Below the pieces are notes generated by a model that did not search any database, was not told where the DNA came from, and saw only the letters and a list, made by a program, of their open reading frames with translations. Shown here in pieces: positions 11,401 through 24,640 of a stretch of 64,000 nt of DNA. Source of the stretch: Gavia stellata. Taxonomy: Eukaryota > Chordata > Aves > Gaviiformes > Gaviidae. The stretch spans positions 11,715,001-11,779,000 of the forward strand of contig NC_082616.1 of NCBI RefSeq assembly GCF_030936135.1, given 5' to 3'. The first letter of the stretch is position 1, and each line of letters starts with the position of its first letter. Position numbers and translations under genes: made by a program.

Positions 11401-14400
11401 TGCATAAGTTTGCCCACTGTGTCTCACAGTTGCAAAGGTTTTTTGGCTGCAGAATTAAAAGCTTGACAGTTGCTCACAATTTAGAGAGTGAAAGAATGCA
11501 TTTTTTAGAACTCCATACTGAGGTTATCCAAAAGGACTGGCCTGGCTGTGACACAGAAAGAAGCCTGTGTCTCTCTAACAACCTGCCTGTGTGTTTTTCA
11601 AATGGGGTCACACAATACATATGCTACATCCACTGCAGGTTTTGTATCACTGGTGCTGATGCTTCAGGAAGGATGCGGTGATCCTTCCTTGGCTGGATCA
11701 TAATCAGGCAGCTTTGATCCAGTGTTGGTGGTTCAGGGAATTGTAGATAGCTGGGGAACTTGCAGAATATTTTCAATTGGTGGCTTCTTCATACATTAAA
11801 AATACCCTCTTCCAGCAGTCCAGCTTATCACCTCCCTGGGGTACACACATGTGCTTAATGCAGCAGAAGTTAGTAGGGCCTTGGCATGGGGGAATCTCAT
11901 CAATGAAGTTTGAAAGTTATATTAATTTATTTGAGCAGCAATATGCAACTAGTTTGACACTTTATTAAAAAAATCCCACAAAACAGATGGGTTTGGTAGG
12001 TGTAGGGCATCTCTAAAAATCTGTGCAAAAAGCCTGCATTCCAGCTGAGCAACTTAACAAAACTAGATCTAGCTATTAAAATACCTTTAAGAAGTTGGGT
12101 TTAAAAGAGGGGGGAATCCTTATAAGCCTCAGCAGGCAATAGCCCATGCAGCCAAGTTAGCACATAAACCAGCACCAGCTATTGTTTTATTAGATTCCTT
12201 TGGGGGGGAGGCACGCTGAGCAGGAAAGAATTTTTATGCATATATGCATACACAAAAGGACTATTTTTTCATCTATGTAAAGTCAAAACATACTGGAACC
12301 ATAAATTACATCCTGGATAAGTGTTCAGAGTTTATACCCTTTTAAGGAATACAGCCTAAAGTTAGCACCCCACTTCCAAGGTATAATCTTCCATCACTGT
12401 TAGATGCTGCTGCCTGATCGCAGCCAGACAACTGGCTCAACACCAAGATCACAAATGTGCCAACATATGGAAACCATTTCTTTCCTTTTGATTGGAAATG
12501 ACATATTCTGGGTGTGTGCACAACATCCCCTATCAATCATCCAAAACGGTTCATTATTTGGGCTTAAACTTATTATCCAATGGAAGATCCCTAGAGCCTT
12601 GTATAAAGTGTAGGAAAGATATTTACACACCCCAGAAAGCAAAAGAGCCTCTGCATGGTGATAGCTTGTCTCAGCCAAACTGTGTCCAGACTGAGCTTGA
12701 TTCCTTCTCTGCACAAGGTTGTGTTTCACACACCAGCATTGATGTTGCTCAACTTAATGCAAAAGCAGCTAAATCTTGAAATTATACCTGCATAGTAAGG
12801 CTGTGCTGGCTGCTAATCACACCTGGGACTCCAGAAAATCTTCACACACTGGCAGCCTCAGCAAGAGAAGTGAGGGGAAAGGTTTAACAGTGAATTTTTG
12901 ACCATAGATTACATGCTTTGATACCAGTAACAGCCTATCTGTCTCAATGAAGTTGCAATGGCAGAAGGCCTGCAACACAAGGAAAAAATCAAGAGGATTT
13001 TTGTTGAACCCGCATGGCTGATCTGGAGATAGAGAGATGTCAGGAAGGCAAATTCCTGCTGAGAATGCAAGGGAAGTCTGGTTCAAACAGCTTTCTGGGC
13101 CTATACAGCAAAGAATAGTGAAGGGAAACAAAGGCAAATAACTTCTTAAAGAACTGCCAGTGTAAGTGAAAAGACAGGAGAGGTCTGGTTTTTAAAATCA
13201 GTAAATACTAGTCATGGTGGTACTTTTGGGTGTATTTTTGGAATTACACTGGGCAGAGGCCTTATGCATCCCAGGAACAGGCCCACAAACTGAAAATGAA
13301 ATTGTAGCTCAATGGAAGTGAATGTATATTTTTCAATTGCTTTCAGTAAAGCCAGGGATTCATGTGAATGTTTGAAGTCTACTGGTGATAGGACTGACTA
13401 TTTCGTGTTAATGTAAATTCTGAAATTAGTTCTTCTAGAGATTATACAAAGAGGTTTTCACATGGAGGAAAAGTAGGCAGAAGCACATCCAGCTGTAATG
13501 TACAGCATACAGAAACTATCAATGGGGCTTTTTGGCAAGAGGAAGACTATTATGATGATTAAGGTCCTATATGGGCAAGAGAAATAGACTTGATTCCCAC
13601 CTCTGTATGGCTTTCTTGCAAGAATAAACAAGTGTCTCAAGGGCAGATTTTCAAATATATTTAGGCACTTCAAGATGCAGACAAGCGCCAGGTAGGATTT
13701 ACAAATACATCTATGAAGGCTAGATGTTTATCAGCACCTGTTTGTGTCCTTTGCGTCCCCTATCTGCAAAAACATTACAAATGTCATCTATTCAGAACAC
13801 AGCCAAATTCTACCTTCAGTCCTACGCCCAACATTTCCATGTAAGCGAAAGAGAGGAGTGAGCTCATATCTAAGGATGGGACTTAGCCCCAAGTAGAATA
13901 GGAAAAAGGATTTGCTGCATGACAAAAATAGGCTGAGTGCCTTGTCACATCTGACAAATGCCTCAGATGGCATAGCACAGATTTGTGGTGGTGCTATTAA
14001 AATAGATTATATTTCCACTGAATAAATGGATTTCTCGTCACAGGTAGGTTGGTAGCCACTTTCTCACTGGCAGTGAAAATGGGTCTCAACATCAGTGGGT
14101 ATCAGGGAACTAACCCTTATACCGTCTTGAATTCGTTCCTAACGCATCCCCTCACTGCCATTTGTCAATGAGCTCTTCCAAGCTGGATTCTGCAGACCAT
14201 AGAGCTCCTCATCCACACTTACTCACAAGAGCTGCCCAAATGGAAGGAGAAAAAAAAATTCCAGTCATTTAGAGCACAGATTGCACAATCAGCCCCTTTC
14301 TTGCTAAAAGCAGGGTGTGATGACCTGCCTCGGTTTGGACGTTTTCAATCATAAAATGAAATTAGGTCAGACTCTCACCTAATATACACTCATGAAGTCA

Positions 14401-17400
14401 ATGCCCCTTGCTGCAGACAAGGGTCTAGGTAGCAGCTCTGATCCACTGCTGCTGCCTGCTAACTAGTAGTTAATTTGCATTCCTTTACAGTCTTTCTGCA
14501 TTTATCTTTTGTAAACAGAAAGGCTTTATTAACAAATAACACTAGAGGAACAGTGTTTTAGTTGTGAATGTAAACTGTGATGAGTCACACAACCCACAAG
14601 ACAGCTGATGAGAAACCAGCTTGCTTTTCCTATAATAAAAGCTGACCACCCAGATGAAAAGACCATGGCCTCTAACTCATTTTGTTTTGAAAAACCAGAA
14701 GTGGGCAATTACGTTTTCCAGCAGATACTGCTCTGGCACAGGAGAAGTATTTGTTGATCTGACTCTAACTGGCAGACTGGCAGTTGTTGGGTGTGTACCA
14801 CACAAAGAATACTTTCATTTTTTGGCATGGTATAGCATTGCTGAAATACCAAAGACCATGGCAAATTAAGTGGAGTGATGGAACAGAATGATTTGATAAT
14901 TTAATTGGTATGAGCATTCTCGTAGACTAGTTATTGTATCTGTCTGGGAGGGCCAGACACTCGGCTGTGTTAAGCATTGCTCAACCATAGCTGAGGGGGT
15001 AAAAGGCACAAGAGTGCCCTTTACTCGCTCTCGGTCCTGGGACTGCTCTGCAGTGAGGTCTTAGGGTGCAATTTAGAGTAGATTGTACCAGTCTTCTGTG
15101 GCCCTAGTCTGCCGTCACGGTAGCTGAAAATCACCAGGATCAGCCATAACCCCTTGCCCCTGCCATGCCCCCACACTGGCTGTTGGGGTATGGAGTTACA
15201 TGGGAGCTCCTACAGCAAACCTGCACTGCCCAGAGACCATCCCATGGAGAGCAGGACTGCTCAAGCTGCTTCACACCCATAGGTTGCTGATTATCTTAAC
15301 TTTCTCAATGGGAAACAGTGCTTGAATAAACCACTTGAACGTAATAGAACGATACTTGTTCCACAGCTTGCCTAACACAATGAAACACGTTCCCCCAGTA
15401 TTCTCTATCAGTACTTCCATGGAAGCTTTCCACAAGTCTCCCATCTGGGGCTCCAGCACTACCAGTTTAGTTCAGCCTGCAGTCTCCAGGGATACAAAGT
15501 CTATTTAAGGGCTCCCACAAGGCCAAAAATCACTGATCAAAGCCATAAAGCAATGACCAGGGTCATATTAGGACCAGTGAACTGCTATCGCCAAGGGGAA
15601 GGGCTTGCATTTCGGAACATTCTCCTTCCTTGGACATGGATGGATGATCACAGCATTCTGTTACAGGCCACTTCCATCTGCCCTGACACGTGGCCAACAT
15701 CAAACAGGCAAGAGAGCCAAGATCCTTCCTAGAAGAGCCCGAAAGGTTTCTGCCACAAGGGTACATACTATTTGTGTTCAGCACATGTTTAGGTCACCAA
15801 GTCGGGCAACATGACACATGGAAGAGTGTCACAGGCTTCAAGATCCTTCAGGTAAAGGTAGGCATAACCACCACACTCAAAAGTCATTCTAAATTTCCCC
15901 AGTCACCTATGCAACAGCTCTAACTTTTGCTGCAGAAAGAATGAGAAAATTGAAAGTAATTCCCTAATCATCCCTTTCACCCTTTCCAGTGTTTAGCAAA
16001 TGCTGTCACTGTTCCAAATGTGGCTTTTTATTTTCCACTACACAAGCTTAGCTATACACAGTAAATGTTAAAACATTGTTTCATAACTCACTCACATTTG
16101 GCTATGGATTCAATGCAAAATGGTCTACCCAATTAAAAAACTTGCAGCAGTTAGGTTATAACAACAGCCATTTGATCTCTTACCACCAGGTGATACTGTA
16201 TATATCAAAAACTATATGGCTGATTTAACTAACTGTTGTCTCTGACTTTCACTCCTGTATGCTAATACTTGGACAGAAACCTCCTGAAGAGTTAAGAGTA
16301 CTGATTTGCTGAAAGATTTGTGTCTATGTCTATCTATATTATGACATTCTTTTTCTATGTTGTTCTCCTCTACCAGCGGAGAAAAAGAGCCAAAACCTGC
16401 CATTCTCTTTCCCCTCCCACCTTGGAGGAAAGAAAGCCAGCACATGCTGGTTCTTGCTGTAATGTAAAAAAGAAAAAACAATTTTCTTTGAATGCCATTG
16501 TCCTCCTTTTGCTGCCAGAGACCTTGGGAGCTCCAAAATCTGCCCCAGCCAGCATGACCTTTGCTTCTGGCTTTGTGGTGTCTTGCAGAATGAATCTGCT
16601 TCAACAATTACTAAAGAGAAAGAGCCCTGAGCAAGCAGCCCCTGCTCCTTAAACCAGGGCAGAGAAATTGTCCCTCTGTTCAAGGAAACATCTCCCCTTC
16701 TTCCTCTCTTCTAATTACTATAGTTGTCAAGGTTTTTTGGAAGAATTTTAGCACTGCATAATCTCTGCCCTATTCCCTTCATATCTCAGGTTGCTCTGAT
16801 GTTGCCAACTAGGTAGCCCCTCTCTCCAGACTTGAAAATCTAAGCTTACTATTAGCCTGCAGAAACTGAACATCTCGGAGCATCAGAGTAGTAGTATTAT
16901 ACTTACTTCAAGTGTATCAGGCTCTGCTAGTTGAGAAAATACATTGGGTTCTTAAAAATATTATAATCTGTTGTGTTTCAAAGTGTTTTCTGGCATTAAA
17001 ATATTAATTCATGTGACAAATTTTTTTAGTTGAAGACAATGCAGTTCAGCCATAACCCTCTGGTCTTCAAGAGTGCTCTTACATGCTTGCCACACTGCTG
17101 TCTTGGAATAACTTTTGGTGACAGCGGCAGCCTCTTGTGATCCTCCTGGCATAGTCAGTGAGGGTGTTGGCTCATCAACCAGTTGCCTCAGAATAAATAT
17201 GCGTGGAGTCAAGAAATGCAGAATTGCAGCTGCTCTCCAGCAAATTCTTCTTATAAAAATAAGTGATGAAAATCACAGCAGCAGCAGTTTGAGTTGACTT
17301 GCTGATAATACAGCGCTACCAGGCACATAAAGGGATGCATTTAACCAGTACTGTTTTTCCAGCCAGTCAGCTCAGCTGTTACAGATATGCTTTTGGATGA

Positions 17401-18734
17401 GTCTTTCCGCCTCACGTAAGTCTGATTTTATGGAAGACATAGATCCCCAAATGCCCTACTTACGGAGAATAAAATGCCAGTCATTATGCTGACAAAACAC
17501 CAGCAAGAGGGAGAGAGCTTGTCTGAGCAGTTTTTTAAAAATTAGTCTAGACTTGCTCACATTAATTTGCTTTAGAGATGGCTAGGGAAAAGGACAAGGG
17601 AATGTATTCTGCGTGCCTTGAGCCCTGGTGAGACAGTCCCTCACTAGCACTGTGCTAGTCTGTGCTGCAGGAAGTGCAGTGCAGCAGCTAGAAGCAAGCA
17701 CTCAGGTAGGAGGACATGCAGTCAGCTAAAGCGGATGCTGCAAAAAATTGTCCTCTGACAGCAGAATTCAGACAAGCTATCTCAAAAATCGTTTCCAGTA
17801 TCTGTACATTAAGAATAGCTGAAGGAAGGTTCTTAGAATCTTACAGCCTCCAGATGCGTATTTTAGAAATAGAAGTATTGCCTCATGTGATAACTAAAAA
17901 GGTTGGGTTTTTTACATGCCAGAGGAAGAGTTGTTACTAATACAGTTATTTAACAGAGGAACTCTGCTAGCAGAGGCATTCAGTTTTTATAGCTATTTAC
18001 TCAGGATAGTCAGAAGGAAACACCTCGAGTGGTATCAGTAGGGTAATTCTTAACACATTGTTATAAGGAGACAAAAATCCTACCTGCAGACAGGTGCTCC
18101 CCATAAAGTGTAGTTTGAAAAATATACGTTATTTGCTATTTCTGAATATAGACAAAACCTGAAAAATACAACTTTTAAACCTGTTGGCAGATAGCATCTA
18201 TTTGATGGTGTACACAGTGCAATCCAGTCAGGTAACGTTATCTAATATTGGAGAAAAACTTTGAGGGTTCTCACCTATTCCACATGAAGGCTGTTGCTGA
18301 CTGAACTCAGCTAGCAAAACAACTCATAGATTCGTTTCTGAAGATCAGTTCTTTGGGTGCTCTGTAATTTGGTGGAGTATAATGATACATGTGGAACTCC
18401 TCAGCTGGCCACCAACAATGCTTTAAAATCAGAAGAAAGAAGATGAAATTCCACATACACAACTAAACAGAAAGCTGTTATTAATGTTCCTAAAGGGTCC
18501 CCTCAGAACACTACAACGCCACCTGGCTAAGCCCATTCTGGCACCTAATTCTAGCCATCTAAGGAAATAAATTCTGTGGCTACATGAAGTCCCAAACTCA
18601 TTTTACATCTTAATTATGCCTTGCTCTAAGATTGATGGTGTCATTCAGATGTTTAGGATTTTTTTACTATGGGTATTTCATGCCACATACATATCTACTA
18701 CAATACTTAAAGAGGAAGCGCAAATTGTTCATAC
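8418..18734 (-). other. Gene B intron, 10.3 kb
   Basis: AT-rich intron. A cysteine-rich open stretch at 8857-9052 and an open stretch at 8543-8590 have splice-like ends but wrong phase for the flanking exons. A perfect 16-bp palindrome lies at 12235-12250. No repeat family recognised. Confidence 0.5.
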
Positions 18735-18949
18735 CTGTTTTGTCTTGGCGTCTTTTGCTCCCATATAGTATTTCGGCTCCTTTAGCAACCTTACATTGGA
18801 GGTAATTAATTTTGCATAATATGGTTGGCGTTTATTGCACCACTGGTGAATACAAACAGTGTTTACTTGGGAGAGATATAAAGTCTCTGTGGACAATTCT
18901 TGTGCGTAGTTCTGGCACGTCAATATTAAATATTCCATAAGTATTTGGG
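18735..18949 (-). CDS. Gene B main exon, phase 1 to 0, 215 bp
   Basis: This is the strongest coding exon in the window. The acceptor TTTTGTCTTTCAG and the donor AACAG|GTATGA bound 71 codons. It begins QILMEYLILTCQNYAQEL, then STETLYLSQVNTVCIHQW, and ends YYMGAKDAKTKQ. The first part looks helical, with spaced cysteines (TCQ, VCI, WCN). The other frames contain stops. It joins in phase on both sides. Confidence 0.76.
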
Positions 18950-21900
18950 CTGAAAGACAAAAGCAGACAAGGACGAAATTTTTACACCAATACATGTACT
19001 CTACTCATTGATAATAGTTAAATATGTTTACACCAAGCAAACTAAAAAAATGTATTGGTTAAGAAGTCAGTAGGCCCTAGAGGACATTATTCACTGCTCT
19101 GAAACCAGAACAGGGTTTCAGTGCCATTATTCTGGTATAATCTGGGTTTAAGTCTCAGCAAATGCCAAAAATTAGATTCTGTTCTCATTCACACTAATTT
19201 TGTTCCAGTTACTCCTGAGTCATACTAGAGAAGTGAAGGTCAGGTTGTACAAACAATTGCAGTGAAAGTGTTCATTTCTTGGTTCTTTTCAATTAAGACC
19301 ATGACTCATTCACATCTATTATTTGATCCTGAAGGCACAAAACCGATCCAAATTCCTGGACTGGATTGCTTATTTTTGCGATTTTTAAGCATTGTTCAGT
19401 GTTTTATTCCTGATTTAATTCTGTGAGTTTTGGGGGGGTTTTTTTGGATCAGGCCATGGTGCCAGCTCTCAAGCGATAAGAACTTGCTAACAGCCAGTTT
19501 CACAGGTTTTAACTATTCTTATCTGCTGCTTTAGAGACTGATTAGCTGAGGTCTCTACTGCCTCATCAAATACTGTTTTTCTGATTCTGCTTGCTAGCGG
19601 TTTCTTTCAACTTATCTTAGTAATCTTTCCCAGAATCCCTCAATTGCCTCCCTGTGACTCTTCCCAGATATTCTCTTCCTAGTCTCCTACTCCTTTTTCT
19701 TTGTACCGCCCCATAATAACATCTCTGATCATACTATTGACATATTAATAATACGCAATTACCATTGTCTTTTCCATCCTTTCCTCTGTAGCCTATCATT
19801 TTGATCCGACCCTCCTTTTCAACAGAAACCAATTAGAAGCAATTAAGTACTTAAGTTACAAAAGGAAATAGATCTCTATTACAAAATATTCACCCAGCTA
19901 GTTCAGTCATTTCAAGGAACTAGCAAACTGTACTTTTATTACAGTGATAAACAGAAGAGAACTGCTACTGAAATACACAGCTAATGTTTAAAGAAAGAAG
20001 TGGTCTCCATCAAGACCAAATGCTATTTTCTGATATGAAAGAAAACGTCTTATGTATGCTGTAACTTGAAGTCATAGACAAGAAATCAACTTCACAGACC
20101 AACACATCAGTTTCTTGTCTCAGAATATTCAACTGATGAAGAGCCAATAAAAAAGCATGTTGTTAAGTTTCCAAAAGCACACTTTCATACCAAAACATCA
20201 AAGTAATCATTAGCCTTATTGCTGTGCCTGGAGGATTGTCATATAAACTGGGCCCTGTGTCACCCAGTATTCAAATACGCAGCGGAAAGCAGTCTTTCAC
20301 CTAAAAATCTCATCTAGCCTTCAGAAGTAATTCCTTCCATTGTCTTTGATGGAAAAGGGGGATCAGCTCTCTAAAAGTTCCCAGTCTAGTTTTATTCTAC
20401 ATACCAATTCTACTTACAAATAAATGTCTTTTATTAACAGATTTTATTGGACTCTGCAAGACCACAGCTTTTCCTTTAGTGACTTTCTGACATGTAGCTA
20501 CAGCAGTGTGTGTCAATCCAAGGTTGCTTATTAGGTACTTTTGTAAGTTAGCCATGCTCATACATATTTATATATGCAATATACATAAATTCTTTTAGGG
20601 CCTCAGGAACATAGTGTTGATAGGACATCCTGATCATTCAAACAAACCTGCTATTGCAGGCAACTCTGCCATATGATCTCTTTTACGTATTCATTAACTC
20701 TGTCTTAATAATAATTCAGGTTTTCCCCATTACTCCTACTCTCATTGTACCAGAGCCTCACTGCTCAAAGTCAAAAGCCACCTTATCTTCAGATTGATCG
20801 ATTTCTTGGGCCAATAAAGCCCCAGTCATTCTTATCCAAGTATTATCCTTTAGCTAAAACTGGTTATTCTTTCTGCTGTGACCCTGAGTGCTTACCCCTA
20901 TAACATAAGCAGAAAAAGCAACAACATTCTCTAACACTTTTGTTTCTTTTTGAATGGGTTTAAAAAACACAGGTTCTCTGTCTCCTCTATCAAATTTGGC
21001 TCTGCTGTCCTATGATTATCTTACTCACCCCAGCTGAACCTGCTCCAGTTCAATTTCTTGAACATCTTGTACATTCTCAACTGTCAGACTGCACACAGTA
21101 CAATAGTATTAACACTTCTCTATCTCTTCTGGGAAGACCTCGAACGGTGCTCCATGGGACTGGATATTTCTATCACTATAGTCTTTCAGGTCATTGAGCT
21201 CTTTCTGTTCATCATCCTGACACTCTCTCCAAATTATGTCTCTTAAACAAGCACATTTTCACTTCTTCCTGATGTTAATATTGAGCATACACACACATGT
21301 GTATGCATGTGCATGAGTCCAGTAAGACTGAATTGATGAACTTTCCCATTACTTGCTGTAATGTCTCTCTGTCTTTGTTCATCAGCTCTTTACCCACTTT
21401 CCAATATTTGAACCAGGGCCCATCTGTTTTAGTTTTACTTCTATGTTCTCATGTTACCCAGGAATTACTGCATCAGTTGCTTGTAAATCAATGTTGATTT
21501 GCACTACCATGTTTTTCCTGTCTAGAAAATCAGCTATATTAACAAAATTGTTACAAAGTCTAAGTTAACTGTTACTCTATTTTCCATTTGTTCTAGAGTC
21601 CTAAATGAAGTAATAATGAAGTCTTGTCACTGAGTGAAATTATCTCATTAAGCAAGAAACTTTTAGGAACATTAGACACTGACCAGCATTATTTAGATAT
21701 GGACTACAAGACAAATTACCTTTTTACTGAAATTCTACACTTCCATTTGAGGCACAAGCCTTTTTTTCTTGTGCATGTTTTGTTGCTGCTGAGGGTAAGC
21801 CCTTGGATCCTAAATGCTCAGCATCCATCAACAATTTCTACACCATCCATATTTCTCAGGCTGCTAAACTTTACATGTTCCAGCTCCTATACATCTTACA

Positions 21901-22153
21901 CAGATGTATCTGATTTGATAAAAATGAGTACTCCCATTCTTGTGATCTTACTCCTGGGAGTATTTTTAGCTTTTTCATTTTTTTGTTCATTTACAGTTTA
22001 ACTGGAGACTGGATGAGGCAAAGCAGGAAGTTTGGAATTGTATTAGGTTAACTGTTATTATATAAGAAGCTGGATATAATATAGGCATTACCTGTATTAC
22101 CCTCACAGGGAAAGAAAAGGACCTAGAAGAGGCTGACCTTTCCTTGGGTTTAC

Positions 22154-22225
22154 AGTTAGTTGTTGTCCATTGTTCTGCCTTTTGCCCCATAAATGCTGGA
22201 CACGCACAGAGGTCTCCACAGATAC
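22154..22225 (-). CDS. Gene B possible cassette exon, 72 bp
   Basis: The acceptor GTTTTCTCTTGCCACAG is among the best in the window; the donor AACT|GTAAAC is fair. The length is a multiple of three and the frame demanded by the neighbours (phase 1) is open, reading ICGDLCACPAFMGQKAEQW. Phase 0 is open too. It could be an optional exon between 33369 and 18949, the start of a different transcript, or a decoy. Confidence 0.25.
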
Positions 22226-24109
22226 CTGTGGCAAGAGAAAACATTACCATAATGGTGGCCACGGACTTTCACTGAAAAGAAGCTTTTCCCTGCATGCCGT
22301 TACCGGATGCGTGATAGGACCCTGAGGACTAGCTCATAGGCTAGAGAATTCAGTCCTACTTTGTTGACTCCCTTCTGCTCCACGGTAAATCACTGGGATT
22401 GCAGTGATGACTTCTGTGGAAGGCAGAGATAATGAAGTGGAAAAAGCCTGGCCAATAATCTTCTCATTAATCTTCCAGTAGATGTTTTTGCTTTTCGACC
22501 TGATACTCATCTCCCTGCCTGCCTGCTAAAGAAGAGTTTTATTATGAAGCAATCTCATTCTACAGCTGTACATGAACACAAAAGAAGGCAAAAAGAGATG
22601 AATGCCTTTATGCCAACTTTGAGCCCTCATAGTCAGGGCAATCTGTTACATTCTCCCTCTTTAGGATCCTTCACTAGCCCCATATTGGGAAGTCCTGATA
22701 TAAGAACATCTCCAGAGGATCTGGGGTTCACCTTGTGAACACTACTTGCCAGATCTGGGGATTTAACAGGCCCAAGTTTTCATTAAAAAGTTAAATCCCC
22801 TCTCAGAATACCAGTGTTGGAAGTGGTAAGCAAGACCTCAGCAGGCCAAAACAGGGTTCTTTTGCAAGATCTAGACTGACTTGAAGACAATGAAACTCAT
22901 CTGCTATATGGCCCTGAATATTTTCAACTACACTTAGTATATCTTAGTAAAAAACTGAAAAAGGAGGAATTCCTATACTTTCCAACCAAAGATTTTCCTA
23001 GCCAAAGTTCCCAAATGTAGTTGCTTAGTGTGTAGTAATTAGTGCTATTAACATTTATATTTCTGCCAGAAGAGGTAAGACCTGTGGTACTTAGAAAAAC
23101 ACATAAAAGGTCTTATGAAAACCTAATTTGTGGAAAAAATGAGGGAGTTAGGAGCTTAGCTTTTAATCCTATAATAAGGGACTTGCTAATGAAAAAGAAA
23201 TTCCTTTAGAAGGCTTTCCCAGGAAATACCTCACTTCATAAGATTAATTTGTATCATGTCCCCATCTTTTAGATTTTGAAAGCTCTTTGAAACTGTGTTT
23301 ATCCAGTGTGTGAGTGGCTAAATAGAAAAAAAGAAGTGGAAAAAAGGTACAAAATCACTAGTTTGACGAAGAAAGTCCCTTTGAGAAAGATATCCATAGG
23401 AGAGAAAAAAAAGACATCCCAGTTACAGGCCCCAAAACAATGCTCTTGAAATTCAACCTCAACTACTAGTTGAACAGTTGAACAATAAGGTTTATGGAAC
23501 AAATGTTCTCTCTTCTGCTTCTATTCCTGTTCAGTTTTTTTGTTTACAAACTGCCTAGCCTACCAGTGCCCAGTTCCATGCCTGGAACCTACAAATTCTT
23601 CCACAGTTCACAGAAGGAAAGCTATCCTAAGTGACAGATACTTTCCCATATCCTGACGCTTGTCCAAGACACAGTTACAGCTTCTCAGAGACCTGTTGTA
23701 ATACCCACAGCCCAAGGAGCAGAACACCCAGGTGAAGTCAGGCTATGGCTCTGTGGCCCAGTATGTGATACCACACACAGCCAGCCACGTTCAAGTTCCA
23801 GAAGCATTGCAGTGCCCATAGCCTGGACATTTTCCCCTGTTTCTCAAGAGGGCTAAATAAACAGTTATGGAGATGTCACATTGCAGAACTGCTTTGCACG
23901 TGCACACGCACACCATGCACCCTGAAGACTCAGGCCTGATCCTGCACATCCCCGTGTCTTCCATCTCAAGCTCCTGACTCCACCAGCCCTCAGTAAGGTA
24001 TCTGCATTGCTCTCTGCATTGCAAGTCACCTCTCTGAGAACTAACGACCTCTCCAGTAATGCTGGGGAGCCCTGAACTGGGAAACGCTCAGGCAGAACTC
24101 TATCCCATA

Positions 24110-24640
24110 AGTACATTATACTGCTTCACTTTGGACCCAGGTCTGGTGTGTGGGAAATCTCAGCAGTCCACTTTGCTCCCGAGGGCTTAAAGCTGGGACC
24201 CTGCACTGGCAAGAGCACGTAAAGCAGGCCAGGAGGTGCCCTCCCTCCTCTTGTGAAGCATGCAGATCTCCAGGGTATGGCACACAGCAACTGGCAAGGC
24301 CCAGAGAGGGTTTGCGAGCTGAAGGCGATGGGGGATGAGCGCTCTGAAGACAGCGAGTGCTCCCTCTGTGCCCCCCAGCCTGGCTGTTCCTGTTCGTGCA
24401 CCGTTGCCAGGAGACCCCACCCGGGAAGCCTGAGGCAGCAAGACACAAAGAGGACAAAGCCTCAGGGAGAACAGGAGAGCATGGCGGAGTCTGCCCTGCC
24501 GACCAAGGCTTCAGCCCAGCCTGCGCCCCAGGACGCCTTCTCCCTGCCTTCCCTCCCACTCGTACATGTGGTTGGTTCATATCCCTGTTTCCTACCCTGG
24601 CCTGAGACACATCAGCGATTCGTGCAGAACTGGAGATCAG
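24110..24640. promoter_or_regulatory. Second GC- and CpG-rich segment
   Basis: About 500 bp of GC-rich DNA interrupts the AT-rich intron of gene B between exons 33369 and 18949. Open frames exist on both strands only because stops are rare in GC-rich DNA; none has clear splice sites. A plus-strand ATG in fair context (GAGCATGGCG, 24481) follows an X-box match, so a divergent or internal promoter is possible. Confidence 0.4.
24403..24415. promoter_or_regulatory. X-box match, 1-bp spacer
   Basis: GTTGCCAGGAGAC fits the degenerate X-box RYYNYY-N-RRNRAC. The first half-site GTTGCC is canonical; the second is looser. Its location in a CpG-rich segment makes it more credible than the match alone. 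Confidence 0.35.

Noticed and set aside
16212..16683. Overlapping open frames of 60-131 codons on both strands
   Set aside because: No acceptor or donor pairs and no protein-like composition; treated as chance.
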